Source: Bradyrhizobium jicamae
GTDB lineage: Bacteria; Pseudomonadota; Alphaproteobacteria; Rhizobiales; Xanthobacteraceae
Direction of reading: 5' to 3'
Length of the DNA: 64,000 nucleotides
Assembly (NCBI RefSeq): GCF_018130215.1
Contig: NZ_JAFCKQ010000001.1
Span: 558,001 to 622,000, forward strand
Shown here in pieces: positions 57,834 through 64,000 of the stretch; the first letter of the stretch is position 1; each line of letters starts with the position of its first letter. The notes beneath the pieces were generated by a model. It saw only the letters and a program-made list of their open reading frames with translations. It was not told the origin of the DNA and ran no database searches. The translations under genes were made by a program, and so were the position numbers.

Positions 57834-58771
57834 GCGTGCGGCGCGGCCGGCACCGTCTCCGGGGCCGTGACGATCTGGGCCGGCGTCGTGACGGCAACCA
57901 CTGGCTGCGGCGCCGTCTCCAGCGCAGGAGATTTCGTGAACAGGCGGCACAGCCGAGCCAGGGTGGCCCGCATGTCGTGACGGTGCACGACCATGTCGAC
58001 CATACCGTGCTCTTTGAGATATTCGGCACGCTGGAAACCATCAGGCAGCTTCTCGCGGATGGTCTGCTCGATCACCCGCGCACCGGCAAAGCCGATCAGC
58101 GCACCGGGCTCGGCGATCTGGACGTCGCCGAGCATCGCATAGGACGCGGTGACGCCGCCGGTGGTCGGATTGGTAAGCACGACGATGTAGGGCTGCCGCG
58201 CCTCGCGCAGCATCTGCACGCCGACCGTGGTACGCGGCATCTGCATCAGCGACAGGATGCCTTCCTGCATCCGCGCGCCGCCGCTCGCGGCGAATACGAT
58301 GAAGGGCGACTTCTTCTCGGCCGCGAGTTCGAGCCCGCGCACGATCGCCTCGCCGGCGGCCATCCCAAGCGAGCCGCCCATGAAATCGAAATCCTGCACC
58401 GCGACCACGACGCCGGCGCCTTCGAGCTTGCCGTAACCGACCTTGATCGCGTCGTTCAGACCGGTCTTGGTGCGGGCGTCCTTGATACGGTCGACATATT
58501 TGCGCTCGTCGCGGAACTTGAGCGGATCGGCCGTGACCTCGGGCAGCGCGACGTCGAACCAGGTCTCGTTATCGAAGATCGACTTCAGCCGCGCCACGGC
58601 GCCCATGCGCATGTGGTAGTTCGAGCCCGGAATCACGAACTGGTTGGCCTCGACGTCCTTGTAGAACACGAGCTGCCCGGAATCCGGGCACTTGATCCAG
58701 AGGTTCTCCGGTGTCTCGCGGCGCAGGATATTACGGATCTTGGGCCGGACGACGTTGGTGAGCCAGTTCAT
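57830..58771 (-). CDS. accD: Acetyl-CoA carboxylase carboxyltransferase subunit beta
   Basis: Beta subunit of the carboxyltransferase that makes malonyl-CoA, 313 residues. The crotonase-like core is intact ([47 protein letters not shown]). In the N-terminal region where E. coli has a four-cysteine zinc ribbon, this protein reads KCPDSGQ and [10 protein letters not shown], leaving one cysteine, so the zinc site is lost. I recall the same pattern in other Rhizobiales. The C-terminal 35 residues are Pro/Ala/Val-rich. The ATG at 58771 ([13 protein letters not shown]) is conserved. Confidence 0.94.
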   Translation of the reverse strand: MNWLTNVVRPKIRNILRRETPENLWIKCPDSGQLVFYKDVEANQFVIPGSNYHMRMGAVARLKSIFDNETWFDVALPEVTADPLKFRDERKYVDRIKDARTKTGLNDAIKVGYGKLEGAGVVVAVQDFDFMGGSLGMAAGEAIVRGLELAAEKKSPFIVFAASGGARMQEGILSLMQMPRTTVGVQMLREARQPYIVVLTNPTTGGVTASYAMLGDVQIAEPGALIGFAGARVIEQTIREKLPDGFQRAEYLKEHGMVDMVVHRHDMRATLARLCRLFTKSPALETAPQPVVAVTTPAQIVTAPETVPAAPHA

Positions 58772-58876
58772 GGTGCGCTCCGAGATGCGGACCTTGCCCG
58801 CATCGAGTGGATATATGGCGGGCCGGCCGAAACCCGGCAAGCCGTCGTCTGCGGCCTTGTTGCCGCAAATTATGGC

Positions 58877-59713
58877 TTATTCAGCGGCCTGCCTGGCGCC
58901 GCGGACCCCCTGGGCCAGTGCGGAGGCGAGGTCGGCCACCGCGGCCACGGTCTTGGCGGTCGCACGGCCCTCGGCATCGAGGCTGCCCTTCAGGGCATCG
59001 ACCAGCGCAGTGCCGACCACGGAGCCATTGGCGTTCTCCGCGATCGCCCGCGCCGCTTCGGGGGTGCGGATGCCGAAGCCGACGCAGATCGGCAGATCGG
59101 TGTGCCGCTTGATTCGGGCCACCGCCTCGCCAACCACTTTCGAATCGGCCGCCGCACTGCCGGTGATGCCCGTGACCGCGACGTAGTAGACGAAGCCCGA
59201 GGTGTTCGCGAGCACGGCCGGCAGACGCTTGTCGTCGGTGGTCGGCGTCGCCAGGCGGATGAAATTCAACCCGGCCTTCATCGCGGGGATGCACAGCTCG
59301 GTATCTTCTTCCGGCGGCAGGTCGACGATGATCAGCCCGTCGACGCCAGCGGCCTTTGCATCGGCCAGGAACTTGTCGACGCCATAAATGTAGATCGGGT
59401 TGTAGTAACCCATCAGCACCAGCGGCGTGGCGTTGTCTTCCTTGCGGAAGCCGCGGACCATCTCCAGCGTCTTCCGCAGCGTCATGCCGCCTTTGAGAGC
59501 GCGCAGGCCCGCGGCCTGGATCGACGGGCCATCGGCCATCGGATCGGTGAAGGGCATGCCGATCTCGATCACGTCGGCGCCCGCCTTCGGCAGCGCCTTG
59601 ATGATATCGAGCGAGGTCCTGGCGTCCGGATCGCCCGCCATCACGAAGGTGACGAAGGCGGAGCGGCCTTGCTTCTTGAGCTCGGCGAAACGTGCGTCGA
59701 TACGGGTGGTCAC
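58877..59713 (-). CDS. trpA: Tryptophan synthase alpha subunit
   Basis: TIM-barrel subunit of 278 residues that releases indole from indole-3-glycerol phosphate. The catalytic Glu and Asp are in [16 protein letters not shown], and the phosphate-binding GFGIRTPE is present. The ATG at 59713 overlaps the trpB stop (ATGA), giving the tight coupling needed for equal amounts of both subunits. Start and length are standard. accD lies 105 bases downstream on the same strand. Confidence 0.96.
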   Translation of the reverse strand: MTTRIDARFAELKKQGRSAFVTFVMAGDPDARTSLDIIKALPKAGADVIEIGMPFTDPMADGPSIQAAGLRALKGGMTLRKTLEMVRGFRKEDNATPLVLMGYYNPIYIYGVDKFLADAKAAGVDGLIIVDLPPEEDTELCIPAMKAGLNFIRLATPTTDDKRLPAVLANTSGFVYYVAVTGITGSAAADSKVVGEAVARIKRHTDLPICVGFGIRTPEAARAIAENANGSVVGTALVDALKGSLDAEGRATAKTVAAVADLASALAQGVRGARQAAE

Positions 59714-60927
59714 TTCTTTCTGCCCTTCAAGATGTCGCCGACCTGCGGCACGTCCTTGTCACCGCGGCCGGAGAGGTTGACCACCATCAGGTGATCCTTC
59801 GGCCGCTGCGGCGCGAGCTCCGACAATTTCGCGATCGCATGCGCCGATTCCAGCGCGGGGATGATGCCTTCGAGGCGCGACAGGAGCTGGAACGCGGCCA
59901 ACGCCTCCTCGTCGGTCGCCGACAGATATGTCACGCGGCCGGTCTCGTGCAGCCATGCATGCTCAGGGCCGATGCCGGGATAATCCAGGCCCGCCGAAAT
60001 CGAATGCGCTTCCTCGATCTGACCGTCGTCGTCCATCAGGAGATAGGTGCGATTGCCATGCAGCACGCCGGGGCGGCCGCCGGCGAGCGAGGCGGCATGC
60101 AGCTGGGTCAAGCCGTGACCAGCGGCCTCGACGCCAAAGATCTCGACCGAGGGATCGTCGAGGAACGGATGGAACAGGCCCATCGCATTCGAGCCGCCGC
60201 CGATGCAGGCGACCAGCGAATCCGGCAGGCGGCCTTCCGCCTGCTGCATCTGCTGGCGCGTCTCGTGCCCGATGATCGACTGGAAGTCACGCACCATCAT
60301 CGGATAGGGATGCGGCCCCGCGACCGTGCCGATGCAGTAGAACGTGTTGTGCACGTTGGTCACCCAGTCGCGCAGCGCGTCGTTCATCGCGTCCTTCAGC
60401 GTGCGCGCACCCGACTGCACCGGAATCACCTTGGCGCCGAGCATCTCCATGCGGATCACGTTCGGCTGCTGGCGCTCGACGTCGACCGCGCCCATGTAGA
60501 CCACGCATTCCAGCCCGAACCGTGCGCACAGCGTTGCGGTTGCGACGCCATGCTGGCCGGCACCGGTCTCGGCGATGATGCGCTTCTTGCCCATGCGCCG
60601 CGCGACCATGATCTGGCCGAGCACGTTGTTGACCTTGTGCGAACCGGTGTGGTTGAGCTCTTCGCGCTTCAGGTAGATCTTCGCGCCGCCGAGATGCTCG
60701 GTGAGCCGCTCGGCGAAATAGAGCGGCGAGGGCCGGCCGACATAGTCCTTCAGATAGACGTTCATCTCCGCCTGGAACGACGGGTCGGCCTTGGCCTCGA
60801 CATAGGCCTTTTCCAGGTCGAGGATCAGCGGCATCAGCGTTTCCGCGACGAATCGTCCGCCGAAAATGCCGAAATGCCCGCGCTCGTCGGGACCGCTGCG
60901 GTAGGAGTTGGGCAGGTTTTGATTCAT
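59710..60927 (-). CDS. trpB: Tryptophan synthase beta subunit
   Basis: PLP enzyme of 405 residues that condenses indole with serine. The PLP lysine is in [12 protein letters not shown] (about residue 98). The phosphate-binding GGGSNAMG and the conserved AETGAGQHG are visible. The ATG at 60927 overlaps the trpF stop. As usual in alphaproteobacteria the trpF-trpB-trpA genes are together, while other trp genes are elsewhere. Confidence 0.97.
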   Translation of the reverse strand: MNQNLPNSYRSGPDERGHFGIFGGRFVAETLMPLILDLEKAYVEAKADPSFQAEMNVYLKDYVGRPSPLYFAERLTEHLGGAKIYLKREELNHTGSHKVNNVLGQIMVARRMGKKRIIAETGAGQHGVATATLCARFGLECVVYMGAVDVERQQPNVIRMEMLGAKVIPVQSGARTLKDAMNDALRDWVTNVHNTFYCIGTVAGPHPYPMMVRDFQSIIGHETRQQMQQAEGRLPDSLVACIGGGSNAMGLFHPFLDDPSVEIFGVEAAGHGLTQLHAASLAGGRPGVLHGNRTYLLMDDDGQIEEAHSISAGLDYPGIGPEHAWLHETGRVTYLSATDEEALAAFQLLSRLEGIIPALESAHAIAKLSELAPQRPKDHLMVVNLSGRGDKDVPQVGDILKGRKK

Positions 60928-61583
60928 CGAGCCATCAGTTCTTGGGTTGCGCGCGCGGCGCGGATGAAAGCGCGGATCATCTCGGGATCCTTGACGCCGG
61001 GCGAGCTTTCGATGCCTGACGACACGTCGACGCCGCCGGCACGGGTGACACGGATCGCCTCGGCGACGTTGTCGGCATGGAGCCCGCCCGAGACCATGTA
61101 GGGCAGATCGAGATCAAGATTCTCCAGCACATGCCAGTCGAACGGCGCTCCCAGCCCGCCGGGACGGGTGGCATCCTTCGGGGCGCGGGCATCGAACAGG
61201 ATGCGGTCGGCGACGCTGGCATAGCCCGGCAAGCCTGCGAGGTCGGACGCGGTCTCGACCGGAAGCGCCTTCATCAGAGGCAGGCCGAATTTCTGCTTGA
61301 TGTCGCGTAGGCGCGCGACAGTTTCCTTGCCGTGCAGCTGCAACATGTCCGGCCGCAGGGTCTCGATGATGTTTTCGAAGGTGGCGTCGTCGGCATCGAC
61401 GGTCAGTGCGACCTTGACCGCGCGGCCCTTGGCGCGACTGCCGAGATCGCGCGCGACCCCAAGGCTGATATGGCGCGGCGACGGCGGGAAGAACACGAAT
61501 CCGACCATGTCGGCACCCCCCTCGAGCGCGACGTCGAGCGTCTCGCGCGTGGATAGGCCGCAGATTTTGACGAGCAGGGACAT
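60924..61583 (-). CDS. trpF: Phosphoribosylanthranilate isomerase
   Basis: TIM-barrel isomerase of 219 residues for the third step of tryptophan synthesis. The catalytic Cys is in [12 protein letters not shown] near residue 8 and the catalytic Asp in [15 protein letters not shown] and [11 protein letters not shown] are family features. The ATG at 61583 is preferred; an in-frame extension of 82 residues upstream is low complexity and overlaps the next upstream gene. It is coupled to trpB by an ATGA overlap. Confidence 0.95.
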   Translation of the reverse strand: MSLLVKICGLSTRETLDVALEGGADMVGFVFFPPSPRHISLGVARDLGSRAKGRAVKVALTVDADDATFENIIETLRPDMLQLHGKETVARLRDIKQKFGLPLMKALPVETASDLAGLPGYASVADRILFDARAPKDATRPGGLGAPFDWHVLENLDLDLPYMVSGGLHADNVAEAIRVTRAGGVDVSSGIESSPGVKDPEMIRAFIRAARATQELMAR

Positions 61584-61662
61584 GGTCTCGGAACAGGTGT
61601 CTCTGGAAGCGGGTTTTCGGGCAGCCGGAGCCGGGCTACGCCCGGCCCCGACGGGGCGGGTT

Positions 61663-62055
61663 CTACAACGTCGCGCCCTGCTTGTCTCGCCCGGCGGACC
61701 CGTAAAAGCCGAGTTGGGCCCGGGCCTGGGGCCGCTGCGCCTCGCCCCGGGAAGCCGCTGCGGCGGCCCTGAGATCGGCGATCTCGGCCTGGGCCTGCCG
61801 GACGGCCGCCTCGTGCTGCCGGGCCACACGGCGCCAGCGCCCCTGCCGGAACCAGGTCGTGATGCCGCCCGCGATCACGCCCAGCATCGCCGAGGCGATG
61901 ATGACCACGAACAGCGGCAGGGTGACCGCAATCGCCGGCGTCGCGGAATTCAGCGGATCAAACGACACCGTTACCCAATGACGGTTGGCGACCGCGAAGA
62001 TGATGAAGATCAGCCCCAGCGGGATGACGACCAGTGCCGTGAAGAACTTTCGCAT
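61663..62055 (-). CDS. LapA-domain (DUF1049) membrane protein
   Basis: A 130-residue inner-membrane protein with two transmembrane helices (about 5-25 and 44-68), then a cytoplasmic coiled-coil tail rich in Ala, Arg and Gln. The sequence HWVTVSFDPLN between the helices is typical of the LapA/YciS family, which takes part in assembly or regulation of lipopolysaccharide in E. coli. It lies between ihfB and trpF, the usual alphaproteobacterial place. The function here is inferred from family only. Confidence 0.85.
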   Translation of the reverse strand: MRKFFTALVVIPLGLIFIIFAVANRHWVTVSFDPLNSATPAIAVTLPLFVVIIASAMLGVIAGGITTWFRQGRWRRVARQHEAAVRQAQAEIADLRAAAAASRGEAQRPQARAQLGFYGSAGRDKQGATL

Positions 62056-62127
62056 GACCTTCTCTCAGTGCGATGGAGAAAGCGCGGGCGCGCACCCGCA
62101 ACACGGCAACGCCTTGACGCTCGTGCG

Positions 62128-62451
62128 TTACGCGTCGGCTTTCGGCGCGTCGACCTCAGGCGCGTCCGCGTCATCGCGGTTGAGACGCTCGCGCATCTCC
62201 TTGCCGGTCTTGAAGAACGGTACGCTCTTCTGATCGACCGGCACGTGCTCGCCGGTGCGCGGATTGCGCCCGGCCCGCGCCGGACGGTGCTTCACCGAGA
62301 ATGCGCCGAAACCACGCAGCTCAACGCGGTCGCCCCGCGCCAGCGCGGCGACGATCTCATCGAGAATCGCATTCACAATGTTCTCGACATCCCGCTGATA
62401 AAGGTGCGGGTTGTGCTCGGCGATACGCTGAACAAGTTCGGATTTAATCAT
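62128..62451 (-). CDS. ihfB: Integration host factor beta subunit
   Basis: DNA-bending nucleoid protein of 107 residues. The start [19 protein letters not shown], the [22 protein letters not shown] arm (with the intercalating Pro in RNP) and [15 protein letters not shown] identify the beta subunit. A short acidic tail follows residue 92. It lies between sppA and the LapA-like gene; rpsA-ihfB linkage is general in proteobacteria, and here sppA stands between. TTGACA on the minus strand near 62510 may belong to its promoter, but no good -10 was found. Confidence 0.94.
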   Translation of the reverse strand: MIKSELVQRIAEHNPHLYQRDVENIVNAILDEIVAALARGDRVELRGFGAFSVKHRPARAGRNPRTGEHVPVDQKSVPFFKTGKEMRERLNRDDADAPEVDAPKADA

Positions 62452-62622
62452 CGAAAGTGGGATCCGGGATCTTGCGGAAGTCCATTTCCGTGAAAATACG
62501 TTGCACTGTCAAGACGCTAAATCAATTTATGGCATCGCGAAATTGCGTGACAAATAGCCCAATCAGGGCTGCGGCGATTCCCGCAGAGCGGGAAGTGCCC
62601 GAAAATCACGCCCTGACGCCGA

Positions 62623-63600
62623 TCAATTGGTTCCTCCCGGGCTCCACAGGGCCAACATGCCGTCCAGCCCGAACCGGTCGACCGCCTGCACCACCCCGCC
62701 CTGCTCGATCCGCCGCGCGACGTCGCCAAATCCCAGGGCATCGAGCGTCATTGAGGCCGCGGTGCGCAGGAATGTCAGGTCGCCAAAGCGTGGATTGAGC
62801 TTGTAATCGCGCACCGGCAGGTCGCTTTTGACCTTCTTCTCGGCAACCAGCCAGGCAATCGCGGTCTTTTCGTCGCCAAGCTGGTCAATCAGCTTCAGAT
62901 CGACCGCCTGCCGGCCGGTAAAGACACGCCCGTCGGCGACTTTTTGCAGCAGCGCGTCATCCATTCCGCGCCGCTCCTTCACCAATCCACGGAACCAGGC
63001 ATAGGAATCCTTCACCAGCGCATCGATCGCGTCATGGGCTTCCGGGCTGGTCGGCTCGAAGCCGTTCGGCGCCGCCTTGAGCGGCGAAGACTTGATCTCC
63101 TCCATCTTCACGCCGACCGTCTTCATCAACTCGGTGAAGTTGGGAAACTGGAACAGCACGCCGATCGAGCCGACCAGCGCGGTCTGCTGGGCGACGATGT
63201 GATCGGACGCGATTGCGGTGATATAGCCGCCCGACGCGGCAAGGCCATCGACGACGACGACGAGCGGCTTCTTCGCCTTCAGCCGGACCAGCGAGTCATA
63301 GAGTTGCTCGGAGCCCGCGGTGGTGCCGCCGGGCGAATTGATGTGCACGATGACCGCCGCGTATTGCGACTTCTCCAGCCGCTCCAGCGCCTCGACCCGC
63401 TCCTGGTCGCTGCGGATCAGTCCGTTGATATTGACGCGGGCGATCGCCGCCTTCGTTGCAAGCGCGCCGCGGCCGCCGGCGGCGAACACGGCGGCGCCGA
63501 CGATGGCCGCGATCGCAAACACCGCAGCGGTGACGCGCCAGAACGTCAGCTTGCGCCTGATGCGGCGGCGATCGACGATCACGTCTGAATCCAGCGACAT
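62623..63600 (-). CDS. sppA: Signal peptide peptidase SppA
   Basis: Membrane-bound serine protease of 325 residues that degrades cleaved signal peptides. One N-terminal transmembrane helix (about 22-45) anchors it, with the catalytic part in the periplasm. The nucleophile Ser is in VDGLAASGGYITA and the general-base Lys in IKSSPLKAAPNG, as in short (67K-half) SppA proteins. The ATG at 63600 is the only good start. It is encoded between rpsA and ihfB, separated from rpsA by a terminator and a repeat. Confidence 0.92.
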   Translation of the reverse strand: MSLDSDVIVDRRRIRRKLTFWRVTAAVFAIAAIVGAAVFAAGGRGALATKAAIARVNINGLIRSDQERVEALERLEKSQYAAVIVHINSPGGTTAGSEQLYDSLVRLKAKKPLVVVVDGLAASGGYITAIASDHIVAQQTALVGSIGVLFQFPNFTELMKTVGVKMEEIKSSPLKAAPNGFEPTSPEAHDAIDALVKDSYAWFRGLVKERRGMDDALLQKVADGRVFTGRQAVDLKLIDQLGDEKTAIAWLVAEKKVKSDLPVRDYKLNPRFGDLTFLRTAASMTLDALGFGDVARRIEQGGVVQAVDRFGLDGMLALWSPGGTN

Positions 63601-63719
63601 CGAACTTCTCCAGGAATCCCGGGTGCGCTTAGCCGTCGCAGCGTCACCATCAGCTTAGTCAAATACATCAATTGCGACGCAATATGAAGAAAACAAGGCT
63701 CGCCATATTGGCTACTTGC

Positions 63720-63804
63720 GTAGCCCGGATGGAGCGAAGCCCAATCCGGGACGGTGTGCTCCGCGGATACAGCCCCGGATTTCGCTGCGCTTCATCCGGG
63801 CTAC
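63720..63804. repeat. Full GTAGCCCGGAT...ATCCGGGCTAC palindromic repeat
   Basis: Terminal arms GTAGCCCGGATGGAGCGAAG and CTTCATCCGGGCTAC with an inner AATCCGGG/CCCGGATTT pair form a nested inverted repeat of 85 bases. The half copy at 31123 is the same family. It separates sppA from rpsA. Confidence 0.8.
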
Positions 63805-63810
63805 AAGCTC

Positions 63811-63841
63811 AAACAAAAAGGCCCCGGCTTACGCCGGGGCC
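63811..63841 (-). terminator. Rho-independent terminator after rpsA
   Basis: Read on the minus strand, a nine-base perfect stem GGCCCCGGC / GCCGGGGCC with a GTAA loop is followed by TTTTTGTTT. It ends the rpsA transcript. Confidence 0.88.
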
Positions 63842-63870
63842 TGATTGATCGCGTCGTCCAAGGCGAACGC

Positions 63871-64000
63871 TTACTTGTCGGTGCCGCGGTTCTTGAGCGC
63901 GGTGCCGAGGATGTCGCCGAGCGTCGCACCCGAATCGGAGGAGCCGTACTGCGCGATGGCTTCCTTCTCCTCGGCGACTTCCAGCGCCTTGATCGAGACC
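63871..64000 (-). CDS. rpsA: 30S ribosomal protein S1, C-terminal end
   Basis: The last 42 codons and the TAA stop of a gene entering from beyond the window. The translated end (VSIKALEVAEEKEAIAQYGS, then SGATLGDILG and a short basic tail) matches the C-terminus of alphaproteobacterial ribosomal protein S1. S1 binds mRNA during initiation. The nearby ihfB supports this, because rpsA-ihfB linkage is widespread. A strong terminator lies 30 bases after the stop. Confidence 0.88.
   Translation of the reverse strand, partial: VSIKALEVAEEKEAIAQYGSSDSGATLGDILGTALKNRGTDK

Noticed and set aside
57782..59794. A 670-codon open frame opposite accD and trpA
   Set aside because: Overlaps two firmly identified genes; composition is that of a shadow frame.

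Overview
This window reads as chromosomal backbone of a GC-rich alphaproteobacterium, very probably Bradyrhizobium or a close relative in the Nitrobacteraceae. The evidence is an Irr regulator with Cys29-Pro30 and His117-119 at the positions known from B. japonicum, Rhizobiales-type gene order (tsaB-rimI-fur-miaB-phoH-ybeY-corC-lnt, rimP-nusA-ylxR-infB-rbfA-truB-rpsO-pnp, irr/fabA-fabB, divL-tsaE-amgK-murU-addB-addA-trxA, rpsA-ihfB-lapA-trpFBA-accD-folC), and several families of short palindromic intergenic repeats common in this group. I see no prophage, insertion sequence, CRISPR array, rRNA or tRNA gene.

Layout. 1-8172 (+): tRNA modification (tsaB, miaB), rimI, a Fur/Mur regulator, phoH, ybeY, corC, lnt and an XRE regulator of PraR type, many joined by ATGA/GTGA overlaps. 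8346-10207 (+): an M20 peptidase, in the place metK occupies in Sinorhizobium, then trmB. 10237-12238 (-): a PhyH-family dioxygenase and a DUF2336 protein. 12366-22957 (+): a promoter and attenuator-like leader, then the translation/RNA operon rimP to rpsO, a terminator, and pnp. 23042-25224 (+): GNAT, exported protein, GST. 25243-28285 (-): fabV, fabB, fabA, divergent from irr (28612, +). 29236-37423: mixed accessory metabolism (SH3 protein, 2-hydroxyacid dehydrogenase, LysR/aldo-keto reductase pair, MoeB-like protein, degenerate trypsin-like protein, gamma-glutamyltransferase), with mutM to 38339 (-). 38480-42750 (+): ubiE, ubiB, coaBC, dut. 43124-55647 (+): divL, tsaE-amgK fusion, pilZ, murU, addB, addA, trxA. 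55703-64000 (-): phosphoesterase, folC, accD, trpA, trpB, trpF, lapA-like, ihfB, sppA and the 3' end of rpsA.

Most notable: CoaBC carries an extra N-terminal ribbon-helix-helix domain of the FitA/VapB antitoxin type, and the 58-base gap before the gene holds a perfect 11-base inverted repeat with a TGATAGC core. This suggests a coenzyme A biosynthesis enzyme that represses its own gene through a captured antitoxin domain. Other points are six GANTC (CcrM) sites in 125 bases upstream of divL, whose product has Tyr in place of the histidine-kinase His; a rimP leader ending in a terminator; three hexamers at exact 11-base spacing over the irr promoter, with a Fur/Mur gene in the same window; and several enzymes lacking textbook residues (AccD zinc ribbon, aldo-keto reductase His, serine protease His, CoaC flap Cys).
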